DNA of 64,000 nt from NCBI GenBank assembly GCA_022795735.1, contig JAAWHG010000003.1:1-64000 (forward strand), given 5' to 3'. Shown here piece after piece: positions 26,043 through 33,567 of the stretch. How positions within the stretch are numbered: the stretch's first letter is position 1; each line of letters begins with the position of its first letter. Origin of the DNA: Oscillospiraceae bacterium. Lineage in GTDB: Bacteria; Bacillota; Clostridia; Oscillospirales; Oscillospiraceae. Position numbers and translations under genes: made by a program. The notes beneath the pieces were generated by a model. That model was not told where the DNA came from. It searched no databases and saw nothing but the letters and a program-made list of their open reading frames with translations.

Positions 26043-27731
26043 TCAGGTATCCTGCTCCAGTTTGATGGCGTTGAGCAGCGCCGGTATGACCTGCTTCTTT
26101 CTGCTGACCACGCCGGGCAGCACAACCTTTCCGCCATCGGACCCGGCGCCAAACGCGCGCTGGACAAGCGCCTCCGCTTCCTCTCCGGCCATGAGGAGGT
26201 CGGTCGATGTGGCCCGGACGTCGGTAAACATGCAGAACACGTAATTCAGCCCCTGCTTCGCCCGAAACTCCTCCAGGTAGGGTCCAACCAACGCCTCGCT
26301 GTCCAGGCGGCTCTTTTCGGTCATATAGTTATTCTGGGAGACGCCAAAGCGCACTTCGCCCTGGCTGAACAGCTTGTAGTCCATATTTAGCAGCTCATCG
26401 GGGGTTTTGCCGGTGACGTCGCTGCCCGCCTCAAACATGGCTTCGGCGTATTCCTCCATCTCCACGCCGGCCAGCTTGGCCAGCTTGCGGGCGGCCTGCA
26501 CGTCGGCCGCGGTGCTGGTCGGGCTGCGGAAGACCAGGGTGTCGGACAGAATGGCCGAGAGCAGCAGGCCGGCTATGGCGCGGTCGGGCTCCACGCCGTT
26601 CTCCTCGTACATCTGGAAGATAATGGTGGAGGTGCATCCCACCGGGACGTTGCGGAAGTAGACCGGGATGTCGGTTTCCAGGGAGCTGATCCGGTGGTGG
26701 TCGATGATCTCCAGGATTTCGGCCTCCTCCAAGCCCTCCACCGCCTGGGACTTTTCGTTGTGGTCCACCAGGATCAGCTGCTTTCTCTTGAGATTGAGCA
26801 GATTCCGGCGGGAGACCATGCCCAGGTAGCGTCCCTCGTCGTCCAGGATGGGGAAGTAGCGGTGGCGGACCGAGGCCATGACTTTAATGGCACTCTCTAC
26901 CGGGCTGCGTGGGGTGAAGGTCAACAGGTTTTCGGTCACCATATAGTGGCGGATGGGGGCGGCCTGGACGATCATCTGTCCGGCGGCGTAGGTGGAGAAG
27001 GGGGTGCTGAGGACGATACAGCCCCGTTCCTCGGCAAACATGCAGATGGTGCGGGAGACCTTGGCCCCGGTGCAAACCACGATGCAGCCGGCCCCCATCT
27101 CAATGGCGGCGAGCTGGCTGTCGGCCCGGTTGCTGACGATGACTACGTCGCCGGTGGAGACGTACTGCTCCACCACCTCAATGCTGCCCGCGCCCACCAC
27201 GATATGGCCCGCTACGGTTTTGCCCTCTATTTCGCCCAGGACCACGTCGGCGTTCAAGGTCTCGATGAGATTTTTATAGCTTGTCCCCGCCTTGGCGAGA
27301 ATCAGGTCGTCAATCATGTCCATGTGGGCGGTGGTCATGTCGCGCATGGTCACCAGGCCGACCAGCTTTCCCTCGCCGTCCACGACGCAGAGAGTGTCCG
27401 CCTGACGGTCCCGCATGGTGACCCACGCCTGGCGCAGGCTGATGCCGCCGTCCACGCCGGGCATCCGGCGGTAGTCCACGTCGGAAATTTGGGGGCTGAT
27501 GTCGGTGAAGAGCTCGGGCACTTCCACGCCGAAATAGTTCAGGACGAACTTGGTCTCCCGGTTGAGAAGGCCGGCGCGGCAGGGGATATAGCGGTGGTCC
27601 GGCTCCAGCTCCGCCTTCAGGCGGCTGTAGGCGATGGCCGAGCAAATCGCGTCGGTGTCCGGGTGGCAATGACCAATGATTCGAATGGGGCGGGCGGCCT
27701 GGACATAGTCCGGCGCGGCATTTTGATCCAT
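26043..27731 (-). CDS. ppaC: Manganese-dependent inorganic pyrophosphatase with CBS and DRTGG domains
   Basis: 562 residues from the second in-frame ATG (27729-27731), because the GAAGG site is only 1 nt from the first ATG (27740) and 10 nt from this one. The DHH motif GHCHPDTDAICSAIAYSRL and the DHHR motif (EIIDHHRIS) define family II PPase. Between them is the regulatory insert: a CBS motif, a DRTGG-type domain (TVAGHIVVGAGSIE) and a second CBS. In clostridial enzymes such inserts bind adenine nucleotides or diadenosine polyphosphates. It hydrolyses PPi. The roughly 170-nt leader holds terminator and antiterminator hairpins. Confidence 0.95.
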   Translation of the reverse strand: MDQNAAPDYVQAARPIRIIGHCHPDTDAICSAIAYSRLKAELEPDHRYIPCRAGLLNRETKFVLNYFGVEVPELFTDISPQISDVDYRRMPGVDGGISLRQAWVTMRDRQADTLCVVDGEGKLVGLVTMRDMTTAHMDMIDDLILAKAGTSYKNLIETLNADVVLGEIEGKTVAGHIVVGAGSIEVVEQYVSTGDVVIVSNRADSQLAAIEMGAGCIVVCTGAKVSRTICMFAEERGCIVLSTPFSTYAAGQMIVQAAPIRHYMVTENLLTFTPRSPVESAIKVMASVRHRYFPILDDEGRYLGMVSRRNLLNLKRKQLILVDHNEKSQAVEGLEEAEILEIIDHHRISSLETDIPVYFRNVPVGCTSTIIFQMYEENGVEPDRAIAGLLLSAILSDTLVFRSPTSTAADVQAARKLAKLAGVEMEEYAEAMFEAGSDVTGKTPDELLNMDYKLFSQGEVRFGVSQNNYMTEKSRLDSEALVGPYLEEFRAKQGLNYVFCMFTDVRATSTDLLMAGEEAEALVQRAFGAGSDGGKVVLPGVVSRKKQVIPALLNAIKLEQDT

Positions 27732-27823
27732 GGTTTGCATACCTTCTTTGTAAACAGTTGGATTTCATCTACCAGTTTGATGGTTACCGTCGGTATTATC
27801 CGCCGTTTTGCGGCGAGTAATAA

Positions 27824-27863
27824 TAAAAAAAGCAACCGCCCAAAGCTCCCCAGCACGGCGGTT
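27824..27863 (-). terminator. Leader terminator (attenuator) upstream of ppaC
   Basis: On the minus strand AACCGCC (27857-27863), a 16-nt loop, GGCGGTT (27834-27840) then GCTTTTTTT. It lies about 48 nt after the predicted start and 93 nt before the ppaC start codon; there is no upstream gene for it to terminate, so it should act conditionally on ppaC. Confidence 0.65.
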
Positions 27864-27906
27864 ACTTCTGTAACCCAGAAAGGGGGCCAACCGGCTGTAC
27901 CCTTCT
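27860..27906 (-). promoter_or_regulatory. Candidate aptamer/antiterminator in ppaC leader
   Basis: On the minus strand a stem AGAAGGG/CCCTTTCT encloses GCC-GGTT-GGC (27877-27906), followed by GGTTAC-AGAA-GTAACC (27860-27875). The 3' arm of the latter includes bases of the terminator 5' arm, so the two are mutually exclusive. It does not match fluoride, T-box, yybP-ykoY or other classes I know. Confidence 0.45.
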
Positions 27907-27917
27907 ATTCTGTATTC

Positions 27918-27946
27918 AGTATAGTCATGGAACCGTACTTTGTCAA
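27918..27946 (-). promoter_or_regulatory. Consensus promoter of ppaC
   Basis: Minus-strand -35 TTGACA (27941-27946), 17 bp, -10 TATACT (27918-27923). Confidence 0.85.
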
Positions 27947-27977
27947 GTATCCGGCAGAAAATCCGGTAAAAAATGAC

Positions 27978-28006
27978 TTGCAAAATCTTCTGAAATGCGG
28001 TACAAT
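27978..28006 (+). promoter_or_regulatory. Promoter of small RNA
   Basis: -35 TTGCAA (27978-27983), 17 bp, -10 TACAAT (28001-28006). Confidence 0.75.
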
Positions 28007-28012
28007 AGGGAC

Positions 28013-28165
28013 AAGAGACACAAAAGTGAAACAAGGCAGGACGTGCGGTGGGCCAACACCACACGCCCCTATGCAGGAGTCGGTACCTCCCACACAGCAG
28101 ATTACTGCGCCAGACCCATTATAACCTTTTTCCCCGCAAGAATCAATGGGGGAAAAAATTTTTTA
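28013..28165 (+). ncRNA. Candidate structured small RNA, class unidentified
   Basis: A strong promoter and a strong terminator bracket about 150 nt with no open reading frame. Local stems: CAC-AAAA-GTG (about 28020-28029), CGTGcGGTG/CACCaCACG, GGAG/CTCC, GCAG-ATTA-CTGC (28097-28108), then the terminator TTTTTCCCC/GGGGGAAAAA with a T6 tail. The terminator precedes the next gene by 150 nt, so it is more likely a free RNA than a leader. It lacks the conserved signal-recognition RNA loop and tmRNA parts; a 6S-type RNA is possible but unproven. Confidence 0.5.
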
Positions 28166-28317
28166 GGGTGTGTGTAGTTTTTCGCGGTGTAGGGATAACT
28201 TTCCCTGCGCCGCTTTTGTTGTCTCTGCGGGAAAGCCCAAGGGGGGACGAGGTGTGCTCCCCGGTCCCCCTGGGCAAGTACTGCTGAGACAAGCCGTTTT
28301 CGGACGGCAAAAGGGGG
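28166..28317 (+). other. Hairpin-rich leader upstream of the 28318 gene
   Basis: An 11-bp stem GCGGTGTAGGG/CCCTGCGCCGC (28184-28213) is followed by TTTT, then a second stem AGGGGGGAC.../...GGTCCCCCT (about 28240-28271). Either or both could attenuate transcription into the next gene. No open reading frame or known riboswitch motif is seen. Confidence 0.45.
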
Positions 28318-29241
28318 ATGTTCCACACGAGAGGGTGGAAATGGAGCGTCGTCCTGCTGCTGGCGGCCTTGCTGGCCGCTGGTCTCCTCGCCCGCAGAGA
28401 TTGGAAGCTGGGGGAAGACGCACTGCATGAATTGGTGCTGGCGGAGCCGGAACCAATCGAGGAAGAAGGACTGATTTTTACAAACAAGGTAGAGCGGGAG
28501 GGGGAAACAACTTACAGCGTTGTTTGCTTCCACCCGGACACGTTGGAGGAAACGGTTATCTCCACATTCACGTTTGACAGCGCGGAGGTCTCGGATCGCG
28601 GCTATTATTTCTGCGGCGCGGGAATGACCCGCGAGGCGTTTTCCAGCGATTACAGCCGGATGGCGGTGACCAAGTGCTACGCGGGGACCACGAAGCGTCA
28701 CGCGGGGTGGATCGATACGGCGGGCAATTTCTTTGACGTGACCAAGGCGCTGGGGCGAAAAGCCGAGGGCCATTACGGCGGTCCCGCCGAGTTTTACGCG
28801 CTGGGGTTCGCGGGGTGTTGGTTTGGATACTATCAGCACATTCCCGACTCGGCGGCCTACATGGACTTCTATGTGCCGGTGGACATGGTGAAACGGGGCG
28901 CGGTTCAGGGGTCCACTTTCCGGTTTTTCACGTCGCCTGACGGCGAAGACGGAAACCCGGTTTCGGAGACGTCCGGCGAGGCGTATGCGCCGTGGAATGT
29001 AACGGTCTGGCTGCAAGATATGCGGCGAACGATCACCGGCGATCCCAACGCGTTCCCGGACGACTGGGACCTGGTGCGCAGCCCCGACGGAACCAAAATG
29101 GCCTACATGTCCCTCCCCAAACCGGAGGGCGGCTCTGAGCCTGACTTATACATAACGTCCACAGACGGAGAACCGGTCAAAGTCACCGGCTACTCCTTCT
29201 CCCTCGGTGAAAACGGTTTCGTACTGATCGACTGGCGGTAA
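28318..29241 (+). CDS. Membrane-anchored exported protein, unknown
   Basis: 307 residues. N-terminal TM helix (residues 9-24, WSVVLLLAALLAAGLLA) with a long extracytoplasmic part. The C-terminal section has beta-propeller-like phrases (LVRSPDGTKMAYMSLPKPEGGSEPDLYITSTDG), as in WD40/TolB-type exported proteins. The ATG is the only usable start after an in-frame stop, yet GGGGG lies just before it, so spacing is unusually short. The gene has no obvious operon partner. Confidence 0.7.
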   Translation: MFHTRGWKWSVVLLLAALLAAGLLARRDWKLGEDALHELVLAEPEPIEEEGLIFTNKVEREGETTYSVVCFHPDTLEETVISTFTFDSAEVSDRGYYFCGAGMTREAFSSDYSRMAVTKCYAGTTKRHAGWIDTAGNFFDVTKALGRKAEGHYGGPAEFYALGFAGCWFGYYQHIPDSAAYMDFYVPVDMVKRGAVQGSTFRFFTSPDGEDGNPVSETSGEAYAPWNVTVWLQDMRRTITGDPNAFPDDWDLVRSPDGTKMAYMSLPKPEGGSEPDLYITSTDGEPVKVTGYSFSLGENGFVLIDWR

Positions 29242-29253
29242 GTACCAAGCAGC

Positions 29254-29292
29254 AAAAGGCGGTTCGCCCGCATTCGGGCGGACCGCCTTTTC
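29254..29292 (+). terminator. Terminator
   Basis: AAAAGGCGGTTCGCCCG pairs with TCGGGCGGACCGCCTTTT (one mismatch), then continues into the spoVT upstream region. Confidence 0.85.
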
Positions 29293-29427
29293 ATGGATGC
29301 GCATCCGTTACAAATTTTTTCAGACAAAAAGAAGCGCATCGCCGGGGTATCAGTCAGGTTGCATATTTCCCCACAAAATGCAGACAATAGGGAGGCACAA
29401 TATCAACGCAGTAAGGAGTTTTTATAT

Positions 29428-29970
29428 ATGAAAGCTACAGGGATCGTACGCCGAATCGACGACCTGGGCCGCGTCGTCATCCCCAAGGAAATCCGCCGTA
29501 CCCTTCGGATTCGCGAGGGCGACCCGCTGGAAATTTATACGGAGAAGGACGGGGAGGTCATCTTCAAGAAATACTCCCCCATGGGCGACCTCTCCGATTT
29601 CGCGGCGCAGATCTGCGACTCCATCGCCAAAAACACCGGCCGCATCGCCGCCGTCTCAGACCGGGACGCCATCATCGCCCTGGCGGGCGCGCCCCGGCGC
29701 GATCTGCTCGACAAGCGCTGCTCCCAGGACCTTGAACAGCTGATGGAACAGCGCAAGCCCTACCGCTACGCCGCCGGGGACACCCATCTGGCCGCCTCCG
29801 AGGCCAGCGAACGTTATTTTCTGGGCGTGGCCGCCCCCATCCTCTCGGAGGGGGACCTGATGGGCTGCGTCATGCTGCTGCTGGAGGACCGGGACGAGGT
29901 TCTCGAAGAGAGCGACCAGCGGCTGGTACAGACCGTCGCCTCCTTTTTGGGCAGGCAGATGGAGGGATAA
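29428..29970 (+). CDS. spoVT: Stage V sporulation protein T (AbrB-family regulator)
   Basis: 180 residues from ATG 29428 (TAAGGAG site). The N-terminal swapped-hairpin AbrB domain MKATGIVRRIDDLGRVVIPKEIRR is almost diagnostic of SpoVT. The remainder (about 55-180) is the GAF-like C-terminal domain. It modulates forespore SigG-dependent genes and its presence indicates a spore former. Upstream, TGCATA and CAATA elements (about 29358-29382) are roughly spaced like a SigG promoter, but this is weak. Confidence 0.95.
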   Translation: MKATGIVRRIDDLGRVVIPKEIRRTLRIREGDPLEIYTEKDGEVIFKKYSPMGDLSDFAAQICDSIAKNTGRIAAVSDRDAIIALAGAPRRDLLDKRCSQDLEQLMEQRKPYRYAAGDTHLAASEASERYFLGVAAPILSEGDLMGCVMLLLEDRDEVLEESDQRLVQTVASFLGRQMEG

Positions 29971-29973
29971 ACA

Positions 29974-30015
29974 AAAGAGCGTGCCGCAGACCATACAATC
30001 TGCGGCACGCTCTTT
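29974..30015. terminator. Bidirectional terminator
   Basis: A 17-bp perfect stem AAAGAGCGTGCCGCAGA with its complement separates spoVT from the convergent TPM gene. Confidence 0.88.
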
Positions 30016-30017
30016 CT

Positions 30018-30152
30018 CTACCGGCGGCCTCCGCCGAAGCCGCCGCCAAAGCTTCCGCCGCCACGACCGCCACGGCTCCCGCCGCCAAAACCGCCGCCGA
30101 AGCTCCCGCCGCCACGGCCGCCACGGCTTCCGCCTCCAAAGCCGCCGCCGAA
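30018..30152 (-). repeat. 51-bp tandem repeats encoding the Gly/Ser/Arg tail
   Basis: Two full and one partial copies of a 51-bp unit encode SFGGGFGGGSRGGRGGG at the 3' end of the TPM gene. Copies differ at silent positions only, so the protein repeat is under selection or recently duplicated. Confidence 0.75.
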
Positions 30153-30998
30153 GCTCCCACCGCCGAAGCCGCCGCCATGACCCCCGCCGCCAAAGCCACC
30201 GAAGCCGCCGGGGCCAAAGTGGTCACGGTGGTCACGGTCGTTTTGCTGGCTCCGCCGGGGCGGGCGGGTTGGTCCGCCGGGATAACGGCGCGGGAAAATG
30301 ACCGGCCCCCAGAATGGTCCCCAAAAGCCATAGCCGCAGGACCGCCGGCCCACCCCCATGCGCCCAAACAGGAGAACCAGGGCAAACACCATGACAAGGG
30401 GCAGCAGCAGCATGATAAACGAACCGCCGTACGCTTCGCCGTCACCCTTCTGGCCGTCCCTGGGGATATAACGTTCATACCAATCGCCGGCGTTGGCAAA
30501 AAATTTGGGGATCATTTCATTGGCTCCCGCTGTAATGGAGCCGCTTCGCAGGGTGGTCCTATAGATGGTTTGGAGCTCGTTGTTGACATACCGGCCCATT
30601 TCACTGCCGAAGCCCAGATAGCTCCGGTCGCCGCCGGCGTCGATAAGCAGCAGCATATCGACCGATTTCAGCTCCCAGTCCTCAAAACAGGCGCGGGCCG
30701 CGTCCTCCATGTCCGCGCCGTTCAGGTCGCCGGTGTACACCCCGATTACGCTGCCATAGCGGTGGTCCAGGGAGGCGTTGTACTTGGCGATGGTCACGCG
30801 GGTCTCCTCGCCGAGAATCCCGGCGGCGTCCTCGGTCAAGCCGGTGTAGGACTGGTAGTTCTTCTCCGCAAATTGGGAATCGCTCTGGCTGGCAATGGGG
30901 ACGGTCTCCGGCTTGGTGAGCTGGCCGAAGACCAGACAGCCGATCATCACAAGGATGGTCAGCGTCATGGCAAAGGTGTGGTTTTTAAATAGTTTCAT
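30018..30998 (-). CDS. TPM-domain membrane protein with Gly-rich tail
   Basis: 326 residues from ATG 30996-30998 (GGGAGG site). An N-terminal TM/signal helix (about 9-27), a TPM (TLP18.3/Psb32/MOLO-1) domain (about 45-180, SLDHRYGSVIGVYTGDL and MLLLIDAGGDRSYLGFGSEM), a TM helix (about 195-212), then about 110 residues of Arg/Pro- and Gly-rich sequence. The tail ends in 17-residue repeats SFGGGFGGGSRGGRGGG. The protein is probably anchored with the TPM domain outside. It lies directly after telA in an XpaC-TelA-TPM operon. Confidence 0.88.
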   Translation of the reverse strand: MKLFKNHTFAMTLTILVMIGCLVFGQLTKPETVPIASQSDSQFAEKNYQSYTGLTEDAAGILGEETRVTIAKYNASLDHRYGSVIGVYTGDLNGADMEDAARACFEDWELKSVDMLLLIDAGGDRSYLGFGSEMGRYVNNELQTIYRTTLRSGSITAGANEMIPKFFANAGDWYERYIPRDGQKGDGEAYGGSFIMLLLPLVMVFALVLLFGRMGVGRRSCGYGFWGPFWGPVIFPRRYPGGPTRPPRRSQQNDRDHRDHFGPGGFGGFGGGGHGGGFGGGSFGGGFGGGSRGGRGGGSFGGGFGGGSRGGRGGGSFGGGFGGGRR

Positions 30999-31019
30999 GG
31001 GGCCTCCCGCTGTCACAGC

Positions 31020-32159
31020 TTATTTACGGACCTCCAACAGCTTTTGCTTGAGCTCGCCCTCGATGCGGCGCAGCTCGACTTCGGCCTCCCGGCGCTTCTT
31101 GGCTCCGTCGGTCTGAATCTGGAGCACTTCGTCCAGGGTGGAGATCAGGCTCTGGTTGGTATGCTGGAGGGTCTCGAGGTCCACAACGCCCCGCTCCGAC
31201 GCCTTGGCCGTCTCAATGGTGGCCATCTTGAGGGTGTCGGCGTTCTTTTTGAGCAGTTCGTTGGTCATGTCGGTCACTGCGCGCTCGGCCTCGATGGCTT
31301 TCTGCGCGTGATGGGTCCCCAGGGCCAGGACCATCTGACTCTTCCAGAGGGGAATCGTGTTGATGATGGTGGTCTGAATCTTCTCGGTCATCATGGTATC
31401 GTTGTTTTGGAGCATCCGAATCTGCGGGCCCATCTGAAGCGAAACCACCCGGGTCAGCTCCAGGTCATGGAGCTTCTTCTCAAAGCGCAGGCAGAGGTTG
31501 CGGTAGTCGTTGGCCGCCTGGGCGTCCTCCGCCTCGCCGCTCGCCTGGGCCTTGCGCTCCATCTCGGGCAGGGTGACGCTGCGCTCGTGGGCCAGCTTTT
31601 CCTGTCCGGCCAGGATATACATGGTCAGCTGCTTATAGTATTCCAGATTCTTCTGATACATCTGGTCCATGATGGCGACGTCTTTCATCAGGGTGATCTG
31701 GTGCTTTTCCAGCTCGGCGGCGATTTTGTCCACGTTGACCTCGGCCTTTTCATACTTGGTCTTGAGGACCTCTATGGACCGCCCCGCCTTGCGAAACATG
31801 CCGAAGAGTCCTTTTTTCTCCTCCTCGGCGTCAAAGCCCTTGAGCTCTACCAGCAGGGAACCGATCATGTCGCCCACCTGGCCCATGTCCTTGGTGCGGA
31901 CCGAGCTGAGTGCCGCGTCGGAAAAGTCGGAGACGTTCTTCTGGGCGGCCACGCCGTACTGGAGAATCTGCTGGGAGTTGTGGAGGTCGATCTTCTCCGC
32001 AAAATCGTGCACCGCCTTCTGTTCCGCCTCGCTGAGGGCGGAGAGGTCTGGGCCGGCCTCGGGGCGGGTCTCCGCCAGGCCGGTGACGGGGGCCACCTCC
32101 GGCACGGGAGCGGGCTCAATCACGGGGTCCAGAGTCAACTGGGGGATATTTTCATCCAT
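31020..32159 (-). CDS. telA: TelA/KlaA toxic anion resistance family protein
   Basis: 379 residues of largely helical, charged, coiled-coil-like sequence with no TM helix. TelA hallmarks are present (KKGLFGMFRKAGRSIEVLKTKYEKAEVNVDKI; NTIPLWKSQMVLALG; THHAQKAI). Family members were linked to tellurite resistance, and in Bacillus they co-occur with XpaC as yaaN; the real role is likely in envelope stress. It sits 19 nt after xpaC and about 20 nt before the TPM gene. Confidence 0.93.
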   Translation of the reverse strand: MDENIPQLTLDPVIEPAPVPEVAPVTGLAETRPEAGPDLSALSEAEQKAVHDFAEKIDLHNSQQILQYGVAAQKNVSDFSDAALSSVRTKDMGQVGDMIGSLLVELKGFDAEEEKKGLFGMFRKAGRSIEVLKTKYEKAEVNVDKIAAELEKHQITLMKDVAIMDQMYQKNLEYYKQLTMYILAGQEKLAHERSVTLPEMERKAQASGEAEDAQAANDYRNLCLRFEKKLHDLELTRVVSLQMGPQIRMLQNNDTMMTEKIQTTIINTIPLWKSQMVLALGTHHAQKAIEAERAVTDMTNELLKKNADTLKMATIETAKASERGVVDLETLQHTNQSLISTLDEVLQIQTDGAKKRREAEVELRRIEGELKQKLLEVRK

Positions 32160-32178
32160 GGCGTTTCTCTCCTTATAT

Positions 32179-32820
32179 CTATAATTCCTGCCGGCCGGTC
32201 AGACCACTGTTTTGCAGGAGCTGTTCCATGACGGCGATTTCGGCGGTGACGTCCACCATTTCGCTCTCAAAGAGACTGTCCAACTGCCGGGAGAAGGCGT
32301 CGCGAATCTTGTCCAGCATGGTCTCAATCCGGTCCATCGCCGCGTCGATGTTGCCCGAGCGCTGACCCTGGTCCTGGAGCCGGACATATTGCTCGAGTAG
32401 CTTTACGGTTGTTGGCAGATAATAGTCCAGGAACTGGCGACACCGGCCCCGCAGGGATTGGTCCTCCTCCAGGCGGGCAAGAATGCGGGCGCTGGTCTGC
32501 GCGATGCCGGTCAAAGTAGCCGTCAGCTTTTCGCCGGGAATCCGCTCGTTGAGCTGCCGGATGCGGGCGGTGGCGGCGCGGCCCTGCTTAATCCATTCGT
32601 CAAGCTGCTTGTCCCCGGTGTCGGGGGCGGGCTGGGGCTCCTCTTCCTGGACGGTCCGACCTGGAAATTTCGCCTTCAGCGCCAGATAGGCGGCCACCGA
32701 GATGGCGGCGCACAGCACGATCTGCCCCATCGAGTGCAGGCCGAACAGCAGGGTATACAGCAGCCACACGGCGGCCACCGCATAGACCGGAACCACCGAC
32801 GGCTTATAAACAGGCTTCAC
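32179..32820 (-). CDS. xpaC: XpaC-like 5-bromo-4-chloroindolyl phosphate hydrolysis family protein
   Basis: 213 residues if GTG 32818-32820 is used (AAAGGA 10 nt upstream); the GTG 9 nt earlier is only 2 nt from that site. Two short N-terminal TM helices (about 10-25 and 28-45), then a soluble helical domain with GQRSGNIDAAMDRIETMLDKIRDAFSRQLDSLFESEMVDV, characteristic of XpaC. It is the first gene of the XpaC-TelA-TPM operon, probably forming a membrane complex with TelA. Confidence 0.85.
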   Translation of the reverse strand: MKPVYKPSVVPVYAVAAVWLLYTLLFGLHSMGQIVLCAAISVAAYLALKAKFPGRTVQEEEPQPAPDTGDKQLDEWIKQGRAATARIRQLNERIPGEKLTATLTGIAQTSARILARLEEDQSLRGRCRQFLDYYLPTTVKLLEQYVRLQDQGQRSGNIDAAMDRIETMLDKIRDAFSRQLDSLFESEMVDVTAEIAVMEQLLQNSGLTGRQEL

Positions 32821-32845
32821 AGGAGACACATCCTTTCTCTTTATT

Positions 32846-32874
32846 ATGATACTTCCTTAGCCGCCTAATGTCAA
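32846..32874 (-). promoter_or_regulatory. Promoter of the xpaC operon
   Basis: Minus-strand -35 TTGACA (32869-32874), 17 bp, -10 TATCAT (32846-32851). Confidence 0.8.
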
Positions 32875-32946
32875 GAAAAGTTGACACGGCGGCTTGGAGG
32901 AATTATAATGGCCAAAACACGCCGTCTCTATCGGGCGGACATTCCG

Positions 32947-33360
32947 TTATTGCTTTTCCAGCAGGTCTCTGCAGTTTTGCCGCTCGGCATCCGGGATTTC
33001 CAGTACCGTCATGGCTTGCTCCACAGACATACCCATATTTTTTACCAGCTTTGTGAGGGCGGACAAAATGCCCTCTGTCAGGCCTTCTGCCTGGCCTTTC
33101 GCCATGCCCTTCTCCATTACGCCCTTGCTCAGGTTGCACATGACCGACACCTCCTCATTCATCGTCTGCGTCATCTGAATTTCATAGTCGTTTTGCAATA
33201 TCTTTCGCTCTTCCGCTTCGCCAATCTCGTGGGAAAGCAGCACGTCCAGCATTCGCAAAACGCCGTCGTAGTTCTTTCCCTCCGGTCCGCCAAGGCAGAG
33301 CATGATGATGGACAGCGGATCGTAATTCCGGACCGGTTCCGCCGCTTCCTCTACTGCCTT
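32947..33360 (-). pseudogene. C-terminal remnant of an Rpn/PD-(D/E)XK transposase-like protein
   Basis: The open frame (about 137 codons after a stop at 33361-33363) encodes EPVRNYDPLSIIMLCLGG, then a helical Gly/Glu/Lys region (MEKGMAKGQAEGLTEG) and the C-terminal GMSVEQAMTVLEIPDAER. This is the C-terminal half of the Rpn-type recombination-promoting nuclease family. The nuclease domain and start are missing, so it is decayed. A related fragment is at 60083-60343. Transcription from an ATG at 33303 would give 118 residues without known function. Confidence 0.7.
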
Positions 33361-33413
33361 CTATTTTACCCTTTGCTATACCGATTTGCAAGTGCTTTAT
33401 ATCTAAAATAAAG

Positions 33414-33472
33414 AGCCCCGGTGGGGCCGTCCCGAAGGGCGGCCCCTATATAAAACGGCCCGCCCCGGGGCT
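33414..33472. repeat. Nested GC-rich palindromes
   Basis: AGCCCCGG (33414-33421) pairs with CCGGGGCT (33465-33472); inside, GGGGCCG and CGGCCCC form another stem. The result is a branched structure of about 59 bp in the gap between the decayed element and the DUF975 gene. It may be a terminator or a remnant of a repeat. Confidence 0.5.
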
Positions 33473-33567
33473 AGAAAGCCGTATACCCCTTTTTATGCGG
33501 CGGGCTCCAAGCTTGTGACACGGTCCGATCGAAAACGACGGCGTGTATGGGAATGAGGTGCGCTTTT

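Larger units (their letters stand above)
27741..28012. other. Intergenic control region between ppaC and the small RNA
   Basis: This gene-free stretch holds two divergent sigma-A promoters (27918-27946 minus, 27978-28006 plus) and the ppaC leader with its hairpins. A further small hairpin (CCGCCGTTTTGCGGCG type, about 27800-27816) lies nearer the ppaC start. No coding sequence is credible here. Confidence 0.7.

Noticed and set aside
27741..27911. Fluoride riboswitch before ppaC
   Set aside because: The expected GG-GATGG and downstream CTGAT-type elements are not present; the leader is left as unknown.
28013..28165. SRP RNA, tmRNA or RNase P RNA
   Set aside because: The conserved GGAAGGAAGCAGC-type SRP loop, a tmRNA Ala acceptor with tag frame, and RNase P core motifs are all missing.
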